This document shows positions 12,133-24,200 of a DNA stretch of 64,000 nucleotides, one piece after another. Below the pieces are notes generated by a model. That model searched no databases. It was not told the DNA's origin and saw only the letters and a list, made by a program, of their open reading frames with translations. Numbering within the stretch: position 1 is the stretch's first letter; the number at the start of each line of letters is the position of its first letter. Source of the DNA: Trichoplax adhaerens. Taxonomy: Eukaryota > Placozoa > Uniplacotomia > Trichoplacea > Trichoplacidae. A program made the position numbers and the translations under genes. The stretch spans positions 2,158,106-2,222,105 of the forward strand of contig NW_002060950.1 in assembly GCF_000150275.1 (NCBI RefSeq). Direction: 5' to 3'.

Positions 12133-13661
12133 GAACATGTGTCAATTTTCGAGTCAGAGAGCAATAAACTTACCATAAATAAGTTGGATATTTTGTCCAC
12201 CCCGCTATACCGTAGATTGTGTAATAACGACTGTAGTGTTGATTGCTATTTGTAATATTTAGACGGCAGTAGCCGCTATAAATTCCTTACCGTCTGATCT
12301 TGTCGTCAAATGCAGATTATAATAATATTAACAGTGCGCTATCCTACCTGGATTACAAGGTACAGTATGCATACTTGTACAGTACCGATATAGGTTATTT
12401 AATCTTTCAAATCCAGTCTAATTTAAAAAAACTGCAACCGCATGATCGCATATTGCGTTTGTGCGAGTACAGTTGAAAGCTGTACAGCGGTAGCATGGTG
12501 TTATACTGCAATAATAATTTGATTGTTTTTTATTATTTTGTAGTAATTTGTTGCCGTTATCGTTATTCCAAATGCTATCAAAAATCTGAATTAAATGATA
12601 GGGAACATATAAAATTCAAGTCACTTCCATTTAAAAGGAGCAATATTAGCTCATCGCTGTCCTGGCAAAGGTACTGTATAATTATGATATGGCGACGTAG
12701 ATATCTTTTGCTGGTATCGTACGATACCTCAAATCAAAATGGACATCAAGATAGCAACCGCAATAATCGCGACAGTACAGTACAGTATATATTGATCGTC
12801 AACAAGGACAAGTTGTACAACCTAGGGCAAAAATCGATCTTCATACGTAATCTCCATTCAGGAAAAGTGTATAAAATATTTACGTCAGCAAATACAGTAG
12901 GAGGATCATCAAGTTGATAATGATGGAGCTGGAAGTGATTAACAGTAAACTGCAGGCATTGACAAGACCATTTTTATCATTTTTATCGATGATCGGCTTT
13001 ATCAGGAAAGTAATCGAACATGATTCGATCTTGATAGCGATTTAGGCGCCTAAATTGTAGCCTGGACAGGAATTATCGCGTATCGTACTGTACGTTACCA
13101 TCATCATCAATATGGCTTACTTACACTGTACAGTCAAGCTGACTATCATCAGTTATCATTTTCAAGATGTAATGACTAACAAAGAGCTCCATTTTAAAAA
13201 AATGAGCGGGATACGCAAAAATGGAGCTTACGGAAGGAATGCATTAGTTCCGTAATCTATCAACTACCTTCGATAACTTTCCATGCAGGCGTGACTCATT
13301 ACCGATTACCCTTGGCACCAACCAATTTTTTTTTATACCTCATCGTATGTTATCTTACCATACCGTAAACAGCTAAACTGATTAGTCATGGCATTGTCTA
13401 TAAATACCTACGAGACAAATTGGTTTGGAAAGATTTTTCGTAGCACTGTTCAAAGACTTCGCAAGTTGCATCTGTTTTCGATCAGAATTTCCATTGCTTA
13501 TTATTTTTTTTCCTTCTTATTTTGCTTGATTGTGTAAGTAGCATAAAGATTGACGTAGAATAAGTGCAACGGAATCACTCCGTATTTACAGGATAGCTTA
13601 AAATTTGTCTCGATAGAATTCTTGATATCTTTACTAATATGTACTGCAATTTTTAGACTGG

Positions 13662-14728
13662 ATGACTATCGATCGATTGTGCGAATGTCGATGCTCGACA
13701 ACAGAAATATGCCTTCAATGTCCCTTGCATAGAATGCAGGATCCATGTGAAGTTGTGCATGATAAATACCCTAATGAAGAGAATATAGTACAACATCTAT
13801 CGAGTACGGTATTGATCAACCAAGCAAACTCTTCAGACGAACATATCAACTTGGAGGGTAAGTGAGACAATTTTTCTGTTATAGCCTAGAAGCATTAGCT
13901 AACCCACCCTGCGAGAAGTGGATGCGCCACGATTAGGGAATCAGAAATTTTACACACGCATAGACAGTGTTCTAATCAATCTTGACCAACTATAGCTTAT
14001 ATTAATTAATAATTGAAGAACTGTTCTATGGTAGGTAGTCGCGTACGCCAAAATTACAGTAATCAATGTTAGCATTTTTCATTTTGATCAACGCTACTGA
14101 CATAGTACTAGTAGTATTGCGGAACGTTCTCGTGTTAAAGGTGGTATATAATTGCACTTTCCTGTACCATTTGATATATGCATAGATTAGATTGGCGTCT
14201 TTTCAATTCAAGTTTCAACCTTCCTACATGCATATTCATGGATGTCAAAATTAAAATATTCTGTGTGTATTAAAACTGTTGTGCAAATATACTTTAGATC
14301 AAATAGTGCTAATGGATAGACTTGATATTACAGACTTGAAGTAAAACCTAGATACTGACAGAGTCCGTACGTCTTTATTCGCACACTAGAATTGCAATAC
14401 GCTTTGCAACATTGTAATATTTGTTATTGCTGTTGCAGAGGATCTGTCGCCAGCGAATTGCTATGAAAGGATCGTTCTTCTTATTCAATACATCTTTCCG
14501 GAGGTCCCCCGACAACTTTGCCGAGAGATTGTTGCGTTATGCAATTGTGACGTATTTCATACCATCTTTTACATAAGACATAATTATTACGTATATGCTG
14601 ATTGTGATCAAGATGAACAGCTGCATCAATTGATTGACTCTGATTTTGAATCGGAATACGATTCCATTTCTTTGATGGATTCGCCATCGGTAGATTTTAG
14701 AGATTCTGCTGACTACTGTGAACGTTAA
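13662..14728 (+). CDS. small Cys-rich protein with a possible CUE-like helix, function unknown
   Basis: Two exons, 13662-13857 (donor GGTAAGT) and 14439-14728 (acceptor TTGCAG), join in frame to a 161-aa protein. The first exon is Cys-rich (LCECRC, CLQCPLH). The second contains CYERIVLLIQYIFPEVPRQL followed by CREIVALCNCDVFHTIFYI, and an acidic Ser/Asp-rich tail (DSDFESEYDSISLMDSPS). The FPEVP turn followed by two short helices resembles a CUE/UBA-type ubiquitin-binding fold, but only weakly. The start is the first ATG after an in-frame stop; an upstream coding exon cannot be excluded, since TTTTTAG just before the ATG could be an acceptor. I do not recognise the family. The antisense frames over the second exon are shadows. 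Confidence 0.6.
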
Positions 14729-15750
14729 AAATCGATCGTGCAAGTACTGTACAATCATCGACCGTAATTCAAAGTAGTCGATTTGATGTATATCTGATCC
14801 TGAAAATTATTTATTACGAATTAAGGAAAAAGTGACTTGCTGTACAACGTTACTAGTAACTATCAACTTGAATTATAAAGTAAAAACATGTTCTGCCAAT
14901 TGACTGTTAATCATATTAAAGCTGATGCGACATACAACTGTTATTTATTTTTAATCCTTACTAATCGTAGGACATTTTTATGCTGTCGGGACTGTTTGAG
15001 AAACCGTCTTTCATAGTATAAACTTGACTAATATATGACGCGGATTTCAAATGACTGTTCATTTTGTTTAAACGGATTTATAGTATGGCTATTCTAAATA
15101 TCCAATTTAAGGATATGCTCTTGAAAAATCTCTTCTAAAGAGACTCTGTACATTTATTATATAATTAATGGATGAAATCTGCCACTGTAAAGTTCTTTCA
15201 GGTTATGTAGGACATGATGTCACTATATTAATATAATTATTTGCGTTTTATTAACATCAAGGCTTTATGATTACAGTGAAATCGTTAAGTACTCCATTTT
15301 AAATAAAATAAAATTTAATTTATAACAATTCGAGTGTGTATCCTATGTGTACGGTTGGAAATGATCGGTCACTACAGTTAACTTATAGCAGAGTAGTATA
15401 ATGCAGAAATATTAATTCGTGTTTAATTATGATACAGATAATTTAAATATTGCATTTTGCTACAGTTTTCCGCATGAATTTTTAAAGAATGAACGTGGTT
15501 GTCTTTTCAACCGGATTGAATTAAATCGAGTAATAAGATGAATATATAATTAATTTTCAATCAAGCAGTTTCAGTACATGTCGGAATATTGAAATATCGT
15601 GTGCTACTGTATGAGTATACTGCATTAGCTATTTTCCAGGTCGTGTGATGGACGCAAGTATTAAGCATGTAAAATACCTTCTTTCGAGACTGACTACAGA
15701 AGCCGTTGGCCTTCTTGTCCAAAGGATTGATCACGGGACTTGACAGTAAA
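14729..15750. other. intergenic between two convergent genes
   Basis: AT-rich sequence without a recognisable exon. It lies between the 3' end of the small Cys-rich gene and the inferred 3' end of the MAP9-like gene. Confidence 0.4.
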
Positions 15751-18700
15751 TCATTGGCGTTTGCCTCTACCAAGTGAGCCAGACTACATATATTACCACA
15801 AGAAATATTGACAGTTAGTAAAATATTGACTGGAATGTAATTATAAGATTAATCAACGAACGGATTTTAAGATTCCTGACTTCATGATTTATCAATATTG
15901 ATTACATAGCCGTAAAGATCTGCTTATTCATAATACGTTGTTATTTTGTAAATTGTCGACCATGCCTTTAAGAAGTTTTAACTACGACACGAATTGGTAT
16001 AATAGAGGCCAATAAAGATAACACAAATTCATAATTCTATAGTACTAATTCAATTACTAGTATAGTAGTGTATCTAATCCTTTGAACATAACGATAAAGA
16101 TGAAAATGGGCTAAAGAAATTAAAACATATGGCAACAATATAATAGAAAAATTTCAACATTTGAAGATATGTTGAGACTCACAAACGCCCTTCGCGATAC
16201 CAACAGTGCAGCAGACTTACCGGTTTCCATGGTTCCCTTTCCGATGCTTGCGTGAAACTTCCCTTTCGAGGACGATAATTAACATTACTTTTCCAGTCGT
16301 CGTATGCTTTGGAAGCTTCTTTGGCTTTTTTCTCTCGTTTCTGTTGCTCTTCTTTCAATTTTTTACGCTCTATCTTCACTTTTTGCTTTTGCTGATCCTG
16401 TAGTAATACGTCTTTCTTTTTACTCCTATAGGAGATAGGAAATAGTATCAGACTCAGACAAATTTTCGATAACTAAGAGGCAATGCATCTTCAAAATGAA
16501 TCCCTTCGTAGGTATAGCAGAAATCTTATTCAATCATTATGTTACCAAGCTTCAAATGCTACTTTGGAATCTTTTATTTTATCTTTCTTGGCTTTTTCTG
16601 CTTCTCTGACTTTCTTTTTCTCTTCTTTTAATCGTTTCTTATGTTGTTCAACTATCTTTACATCCTTATCCTCTTTCCAAACTCTGAAATACTTTTCTGC
16701 ATCCTTTTTCTTCCTTCGTTTTTTCAGTTCTTCTTCTTCTTTTTCTCGATTAATCTTTTTAATTTCTTGCTGTTTAGCTTTTAATTTATTTTTCTTGTCT
16801 TCATTCCAATAACTAATAGATAAATTTACTATATTAGGCTTTCAACATGAAGTAAGAAGAGTGATTCAATCTTTAAATAATTACTTCAATTGGAAGAAAA
16901 TGGATAAATTGATAAGGACTAATAACTAACTGTTATAATACTATCTCAAATATATTGCCTTTATAAGCTTTATTAGATAGAAGATTCTTGCTCAGAATGA
17001 TCTAGTGTGCACCCGATTGTAGCAGTTTCTTTAGTCACTGATTTATATTACTCATCTCTTAGAACCAGATCTACAGTACCCATTCATCGATAGAGAAATA
17101 GGATCTTACATAGAAAATATTACTATCTCAGATTTAAGTGAAATAGTACACATACACTAGTGCCTTAGCAGCTTCCGCTTTTTGCTGTTCCTTTTTCAAA
17201 CGTTCCTCTGCTTCCTTGCGTTTTTCACCTTCTAATTTTGCTTTCAATCGTTTCTTTTCTTTAAGCAATTTTTCCTTGCGCCATTCTTCATACACTGATT
17301 CTCTTATTGCTCGAGAAGTTTCATATTGTTCCTTAAACACGGTTAATCATGGTTAATTTTACAAATTATAAGTCTTTATTAGCAGTAAGCTTACTTTGCC
17401 TTATGCAGTCAGTTGTTTAGTAATGTTATTGATAGTGTTTAAATAAATTAAATAAATATCATTCTGTCTTACTTCATAAATATCTATGCCATCAAATTGA
17501 TCATTTTGTAATTCTTTTTGCCTCCACTCGTGCATAAACGTACTCGATCCCGGATAACTTCGGTTGTTTCGGTTCTCTCGAGCGGTTTCCTATAAAAAAT
17601 AAATTTCTTGTTGTCACTTTTACTCATGAATATAACTAGCAAAATAGTGGCAATATAGCATACTGTATAATGGCTGAAAAATTGAAAGACTATCACGGAG
17701 ATAACATATACCGAGAAATATTCTTGGCCAGTTTGTGCCAATTCATTGGCTAGATCACTGGTTCTAATATCTCTTGGGCTTTTATTAGAAAAGTAGCCAG
17801 TACTTCCTTGTGTCTTCAATAGCAAATCTTTACCACTTTGGCTCATAGAAAGTAAATTTTCTTGCCGCTTGGCCTTGATTTGCTCAAATACTCCAAGAAG
17901 TTGACCTGTTCCCGTTTTATGCCCTTCGGTGCTGTTCCGGATAGCTGCACTGGGTGTCCTTTGTAGTATGTCATGTTGACTAATAGTTTGATTTATAGGT
18001 GTCGTAAACGGATAATGATCAATAGGTCCTACATCTCGAGGTGATCGATCGTCATTGGTTATGTCTAAAGAATCTTTCATAGTAGTAAAATCGAAAGCAT
18101 CTTCACTACGATTAATAGATGCTTTATTCCCTTTTCTAGGACTAGAAGCAGAAATTGGGCGAGATTTCCTCGGTGATAGTGCAGATGACGTTGGTTTACT
18201 GGTCGCGGTAGCTGTTTTTGGTCTATCCTTGAGACGCCTATCTGTTGCTACTCTAGGGTCTTTTGAAGCTTTATTCAATTGCCTCTTTCTTGGACTTTCA
18301 TCTTTAAACGGCTCATCGATTGATTTTAGCTGGTCTTTATCCTTGGAGTTAAACAAAGATTTAGATGATCGTCTGGGTGACGGAGACGATTGCCAGTCTC
18401 CTTGCTTTGTTTCTTTACTATTTCTACGCCCAAGCCCTAGCTTGTCTGTTAAATCTCGATTACTATGGCTTTCCCTGCTTGAACTACGATTTAGTAAAGA
18501 TGATTTCTGTGAGGATGCTTTATTTTTTTGAGATTTATCTTTCTGATTTCGGCTTTGAGGAAATAAGATTGAATCATCGTCGTTGGCGTCGTGTTTCTTT
18601 TCGGCCTTCCAATCGTGAATACTATTTGAACTACTTAATTTTGAAGATCTGTTACGAGAATTAAATTTCTCATTTGTTTTACGTGTAGATGTTAAATCAC

Positions 18701-19193
18701 TATCATATTTATCTGTTGCATGCTTTCTACGATCTCTTCTTGCCATAAATTGATCATCATCAGAATCGATATCGAGATTTCTTGATCCTAATCTTTCATT
18801 ACGAATTCTATCACTAGCTTTGGTTGTATTATCGTATGTTGAATGATTGCGCTTCCGATGGTGATCGCTATCGTCTCCTGAAGATTCTGATAAATCATGT
18901 ATAGATGTCGATCCCTGAAACCCCTTTGACGTAAGATCACTAATGTGATGCTGCCGTTGTAAGGAATGCTTTTCAGTTGATTTTCCTAATACTTTATCCT
19001 TTAAACCTCCAACTGATTCTTTAATGCTACCAAAAGTTCGACGAATGGAGCCACCGGTTTTACTGGCTTCCTCCTTTTTTTCTAATGAGGCATCAGCGAA
19101 AAGGCTACGATCTCTTGGGCTTAATGACGGACTAACCTCTGAATTTATCGAGGCTTGCCTCCTAGCACGTCGTTCACTATCAAATTTTTCCAT
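15751..19193 (-). CDS. MAP9-like coiled-coil protein (probable microtubule-associated protein)
   Basis: Exons on the minus strand: 19193-17712, 17589-17473, 17331-17156, 16812-16546, 16425-16221 and a probable last exon 15783-15751, in continuous frame for about 755 aa. The first ~490 residues are disordered, Ser/Lys/Arg-rich and low-complexity (SPRDRSLF, TGGSIRRTFGSIKESVGG, SLSPRDRS-type motifs). The remainder is a very basic, charged helix in which a Trp recurs in an acidic/basic frame: HEWRQKEL, EEWRKEKLLKEKK, YWNEDKKNKLKAK, VWKEDKDVKI, AWRSKKKDV, YDDWKSNVNYRP. This periodic Trp-Lys pattern recalls the C-terminal coiled coil of MAP9/ASAP and related ciliary coiled-coil proteins, which bind microtubules; the family assignment is an inference. 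The last exon is uncertain: it adds only eleven codons, and another frame over 15773-15680 (ANANDLLSSPVINP) also looks coding-like. Transcribed divergently from the HEATR4-like gene. Confidence 0.8.
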
Positions 19194-21241
19194 TTATTGA
19201 TGAATTGTAAGTCTTTCTTAATAATACTAGGTTAAATCAATGAAACTGTTTAAAAGTAATTAAGTCCAGGTTAGTGGTTTTTAAAATATACGTAGGTGTA
19301 CTTCGCATAAGTTGGGTAAAGTATGCACGCAAAGTTCATAAATACAATAATATAGATTGTAACTCTGTTTATTCTGGTTACAATATCGTAGTAACTAACA
19401 TAAAGAAGAATAGAGAATATTTCTAGGATCAAATATAATAAGTTCTGTAGTTACTTTATCAGTATTTACGATCTATATAAAGGCCATGTAAACACCCGAG
19501 AAATAGAATCTCATGACTTACTAATTGTAATCTTCTGAATCAGTCTATGACTCTGACGTTTAATGTTATCTATAGTATATGGAAATGCCAAACCAAACTG
19601 TAGAACAGCTTAATGTTGATGTGGTAATAGCAAATGCCTCTCTTTTCAGTAATCATTTAAATATATTCTTAACCGTTTATTGATCATAATCACTTTATAA
19701 TGTACAGTATATAGATGTATGCTGATTTATGGTTTTATGTCTGCTCTAGATAAAATTATATAAGAAATCCTGCTGCCTTAGCTAGCACTTGGGTAGGTAC
19801 CCTTTCCCATGCCATAGCTAGGAAGGATGTGGCGTTGCCATAGAAACAATGCAGAATGATATTGGAGGTGAGGCTGAAGAGAATAGTTAGACATTCTTAG
19901 ATTAATCAATCACGTACAGAAATGTAATATTGAATATGACGATATTATTAAATTATATTTTAAAGTAGCATGCTAAAGTGATCTTAAAGCCGCTACTTGT
20001 AAACTAGCACGATAAATATTGGTAGCTCAGGTGGTGGACTTAATCTTCTCGATATGTTTGTTTGCAAAGACCTTAAAATCAGCTTTAGATATTATTCTAT
20101 GGAGAATCTTTCAGAAGGATAAATTTAAATATAAAGTTCGCATATAATTGCTGTAACATTAATGGTGGTATACATCACCAGATGGACTGGTAGCGGCGAA
20201 AATTTTTACAGTAATGCGAGAATATCAATTAAAATCAGTTCTACCTTAATTCGTTTCTGTATGCAGTTATAATAACAATCAATTTTGAATCTGTTTCTGC
20301 GGTCTAATAATTCTAACTACTATGCATCAGCTTTTAAAATTACCCTGTCATGTCTCTGCTGAATAAATTTGATATATAGTCAGATAATCAAATCAATTTC
20401 TCCCTTGAGCATTGTTATAACAAAGGATACATACTGTATGTATATGACATATACATGGCCACATAGTAATGCACCCCAGGTCTCTCTTCATAGATCTTTA
20501 AATTAATTTAAAATTACTGCTGTGGATTCTTTTCGTAGAATCAATATTGAATGTAGATCTCACATATGATTACAGTACTACGATATTCAGAATTAAAATG
20601 TACTCGATACAGGTCATATACAATTTATGAACACCTATACTACGCATGTCTTGAAACTAATATTTGGATTGAAAGCTACTACACTGTATGGTGTACTGTA
20701 CGTATACATTTCCTGTATAACTATTAGTTGTCATGGATACTGCATTGATTGTAAGTAGGTAAATAATACGCGTATATGTATATGTATGATTATAATCAGA
20801 CTTATTATTAACTAGCGCATGTCATTTAATTACATACAGTATCAGCCAAGGAAAGCTTTACTATAGCGCTACTAAAGGTTTGATTGTTTAGTCAAGCTTT
20901 ACACTAGGGATAATGAACTATATGAGTATAGTTGTAATAAAATTTCTTTGATTGAACGGGATAAATTTCGAGATAATCTTCGTTAATTTTATTCATTCCT
21001 ATAGCTTTAGAAGCGGAAAAGTCGTAGACTTCTATTTGCTGACTTAGATTACGTATAATTGAGCGCATTTGAAACCGTAATCGTTTATATTATAAATTAC
21101 AGCTATTAACTATAATAGAAGTAGTAAGCAATTTGTGGCAAGTTTTATGATCATGGATGAGTAAGAGAGTATCATCTTGGTTCAACGCTCATGGTTATTT
21201 TTCTTTCTTGATTTCTATCTTTTAAATGTTTTGGAGGCAAG
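19194..21241. other. 2 kb divergent intergenic region, likely shared promoter area
   Basis: No exon was recognised. It separates the start codons of the MAP9-like gene (minus) and the HEATR4-like gene (plus), so both promoters should lie here. Several short TACTGTA and ATACAGTA palindromic motifs occur (for example near 20430 and 20690). No specific factor site can be assigned from sequence alone. Confidence 0.45.
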
Positions 21242-24200
21242 ATGAGTACCACGAATCAACAGACCTTAAATATTGGATTTATAAATAATAATACATTTCC
21301 ACAGTCCAAACTAGAAATTAAAAGCGTCAGGAAGGATAATTCTATTGATAAAGTCAAAAATTCGATCAAGGAGAACGTCATTAAAGAAACATCAAGAATA
21401 AACGATAACTATGTGGAAAAAATATCGTCGGATCTGTCATTTACTGCAGATGTTGTCAAGCAATTCAGTGCACATGCATTACCATATAAAGATGGAAGGC
21501 CAACAGATTTATATACAGGTCGTGGAATGGCTAAAGATAGTTTAAAAAGTAGCGCATTTTATCGTTCTAGCCAATTAAAGAAACCAATCAATTACCAACC
21601 GCCTCCTTTTTACCTCAAGAGGAAAAAATCTCCACCACTTCTTGATGACAAGGGTTTTAACGAATTAGATGTTATACATAGATTAAAACTGAAACAGCGA
21701 CAGTCAACCCTAAAACCCATTCAACAACGCATGAAAGTTGTATCAATTAATGAAAAACAAACTGGATGGGATGAACAAGTTATTTCTAAATTGAGTTGGA
21801 CATCTGCTAAATACATAGTTAAGAAGCAAGTGCCTATCGGTTCACAACAAAAAACTCTTATTCATACCTTAGCTACGCGAGATAAGCCTAAATCAGCTAA
21901 TTCGTTTGCTGTGTCAACACCGAGAAGAGGTAAGTCCATTTCAAATTTGGATCTACTCGAGACTACTAAATTGAAAGAATATTTCATTGATGGATTGTTC
22001 GGATGGATAGATTCGTCCTGTCATTTATACTGATTGATTAGGGTATATCATAATTTTTAGAAAGTTCTGAAATAAGGTTACAGTACGCTATTACATTTAA
22101 ATAGGGATGTATACCTTCGGCGACGGTATGCTACTGTTTTAGGAAGGTTTATTTGGCTATGGTACGCTGCTGTTCTTAGCTACACTGTATACCTAGGCCA
22201 GTTATATAATTATTATTCAGAAAGAGTTGAAATAATCTTAAGATACCTATCATATTTCAGAAAGGCTTTATTTCCTAGCCAATGAAAGTGTAGACTTTGG
22301 AAAGTCTTAAAAAACATAACTAATGGATACTATCATGCTTGAGTAAAAGGGTCTACTTTAGTAATTATGACATCTGCATATCATAATATTTATGATTGTT
22401 TGCTTTTTCAGTGGCATCGCCTAGAGATCCTGGGAGGTATAGGTATAAGTTAAGTATTTCAGATTTAAGTGATGCAGCGGATGGTAATATAGAAGATCTA
22501 ACAGTACCTCAGAAATTGGCTAAGGAAAGCAATCGAGTAAGAAATGCAAAAAAGTTAACAGAAAGTTATGCTTATAGAGACTTGCAAGTAAAAGGTATTG
22601 CTTCGATTTCAATGTCATATATACTGTACTTTGATTTTAAAGTAACTCTTAATTGATCTTTCATTACGTCTGATATCAACAATATAATGATCAAAATTCA
22701 TAACTGCACATTTTTCGAATTACTTACCCTCTCGTAGTTAAACTGACATAATATCTTGTTGATGCTATCTCATTTAACATATTCTGTTAATAACTTTTGT
22801 CTTTTTCAAATTACTATGCTTATATCTTATTGCTATGACTCATATACTGGTATGAACTATGTGGTCATAATTTCTAACCTAAAATTTCTCTAATTACTCG
22901 TACTACCTGATTAATTCTTTATGACATCTTGTTTTTAATCATAAGCTGATTTGAATTGTATCATGATAACAATTCTTAATGTTATATCTTTCAACGCATT
23001 TATATTCTCTTGAGCAATTCTTTCAAGATCATGTCGTGAATGATATGATGATAATTCTTAACTTTATATCTTTAACATGATCGCAATCTCACCGAATCAG
23101 CTTGTTATGATATTTAATCGTTATATTATTATGAATAAGAATTATTAACTTTATATCCTTCAAAGTACGATTATCTTCTTGATCCTTTGTTTATGATATA
23201 CTTTGATTATTACGCGTCTAATATGATGTATACGATAGTATTTCTTAGCTATATACCTTTCAAACTACTTGTATCCTCTTGAACTTGACCAGTTCTTCAC
23301 GAGTACTTGGTATGACCGCGTTGAGTTGTAGAGCACATGAGGATTATATACATTAATTTTATATCTTTTAAAATATTCGTAACTTCTAGATCAATACTTT
23401 ATGATGTCCTAGTATGACCATGTTATGATCTATACAATACTAATCATTCTTAAAATACGTTGATAGACCAAGAAGATTTCAGAAAACATGTTCACGATGG
23501 AGCGAAACCGATCTATTCCAAGCTGCATAGAATTCGTTTAAATGATGAAGAAATCATTCGTTTAACCAATGACACCAAGTTCAAGTTACAGTTGTTGGAT
23601 TTTTATCCGCCATTACCGGAAAAATGGTATTCTAGTACAAATATTGATAATATCAAATCAGATGCTGCTAATAAGAATATTCGGGGACAAAGACCATGGA
23701 AATCTTTACCACAGAAAATCAAGGTAAATTTTTCAATTTGATATCGAGGGAATGTATTGCAGGAGTGTACATTTTATAGGTTCTGCCTTACTTATAATTC
23801 CGAATACTTTTAATAGAATGTACCCTAATAATATAATTTTATGCCACAGGATGACAACACTATGTACAGTTACTACGGAAATAAATCCAAGACTTATACA
23901 GAACCTGATCATAAAACAGTAATAAGAAATAAAGAAAATGTTTATCTACATCAGATTGGTAAGTATTTATGAACCTATAGATGTGTATAGGAACTAAATT
24001 GATATCGAAATAAAAGCCATTGATTAAAAAGGTTCAGATTTATATTTGTTATGGTCACTAGATATTTAAGGGAAATAGTAATTGATTAGATTTGTACTTA
24101 AATTTGTAATTTTTATTTCTTTCAGTACGAGAATGGCGTAAAACATGGCATTTAAATAGTAAATTTTTATATGCCGATGTGGATAAATTATTAGAAGATA

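Larger units (their letters stand above)
9622..13661. other. 4 kb non-coding stretch
   Basis: No exon with recognisable domains or codon structure was found on either strand. Open frames at 12495-12917 and 11929-12178 are low-complexity and lack homology I can see. The stretch holds a 12-base G run (11988-11999), a separated 11 bp inverted repeat (12050-12060 with 12122-12132) and scattered GTACTGTACAGTAC-like palindromes. A 49-codon frame at 13388-13537 (MALSINTYETNW...) ends in a hydrophobic segment followed by GTAAGT, but neither possible splice joins in phase to the next gene. Confidence 0.4.

Noticed and set aside
12495-12917. 140-codon plus-strand frame
   Set aside because: It has no recognisable domain, no splice partner, low-complexity composition, and contains the TACAGTACAGTATA palindromic microrepeat.
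13388-13537. 49-codon frame with a hydrophobic end before GTAAGT
   Set aside because: Neither possible donor joins in phase to the next gene's first exon, so it was not included in that model.
18055-18664. Two plus-strand frames of 158 and 99 codons
   Set aside because: They lie antisense to the first exon of the MAP9-like gene, which is part of a frame-consistent multi-exon model.
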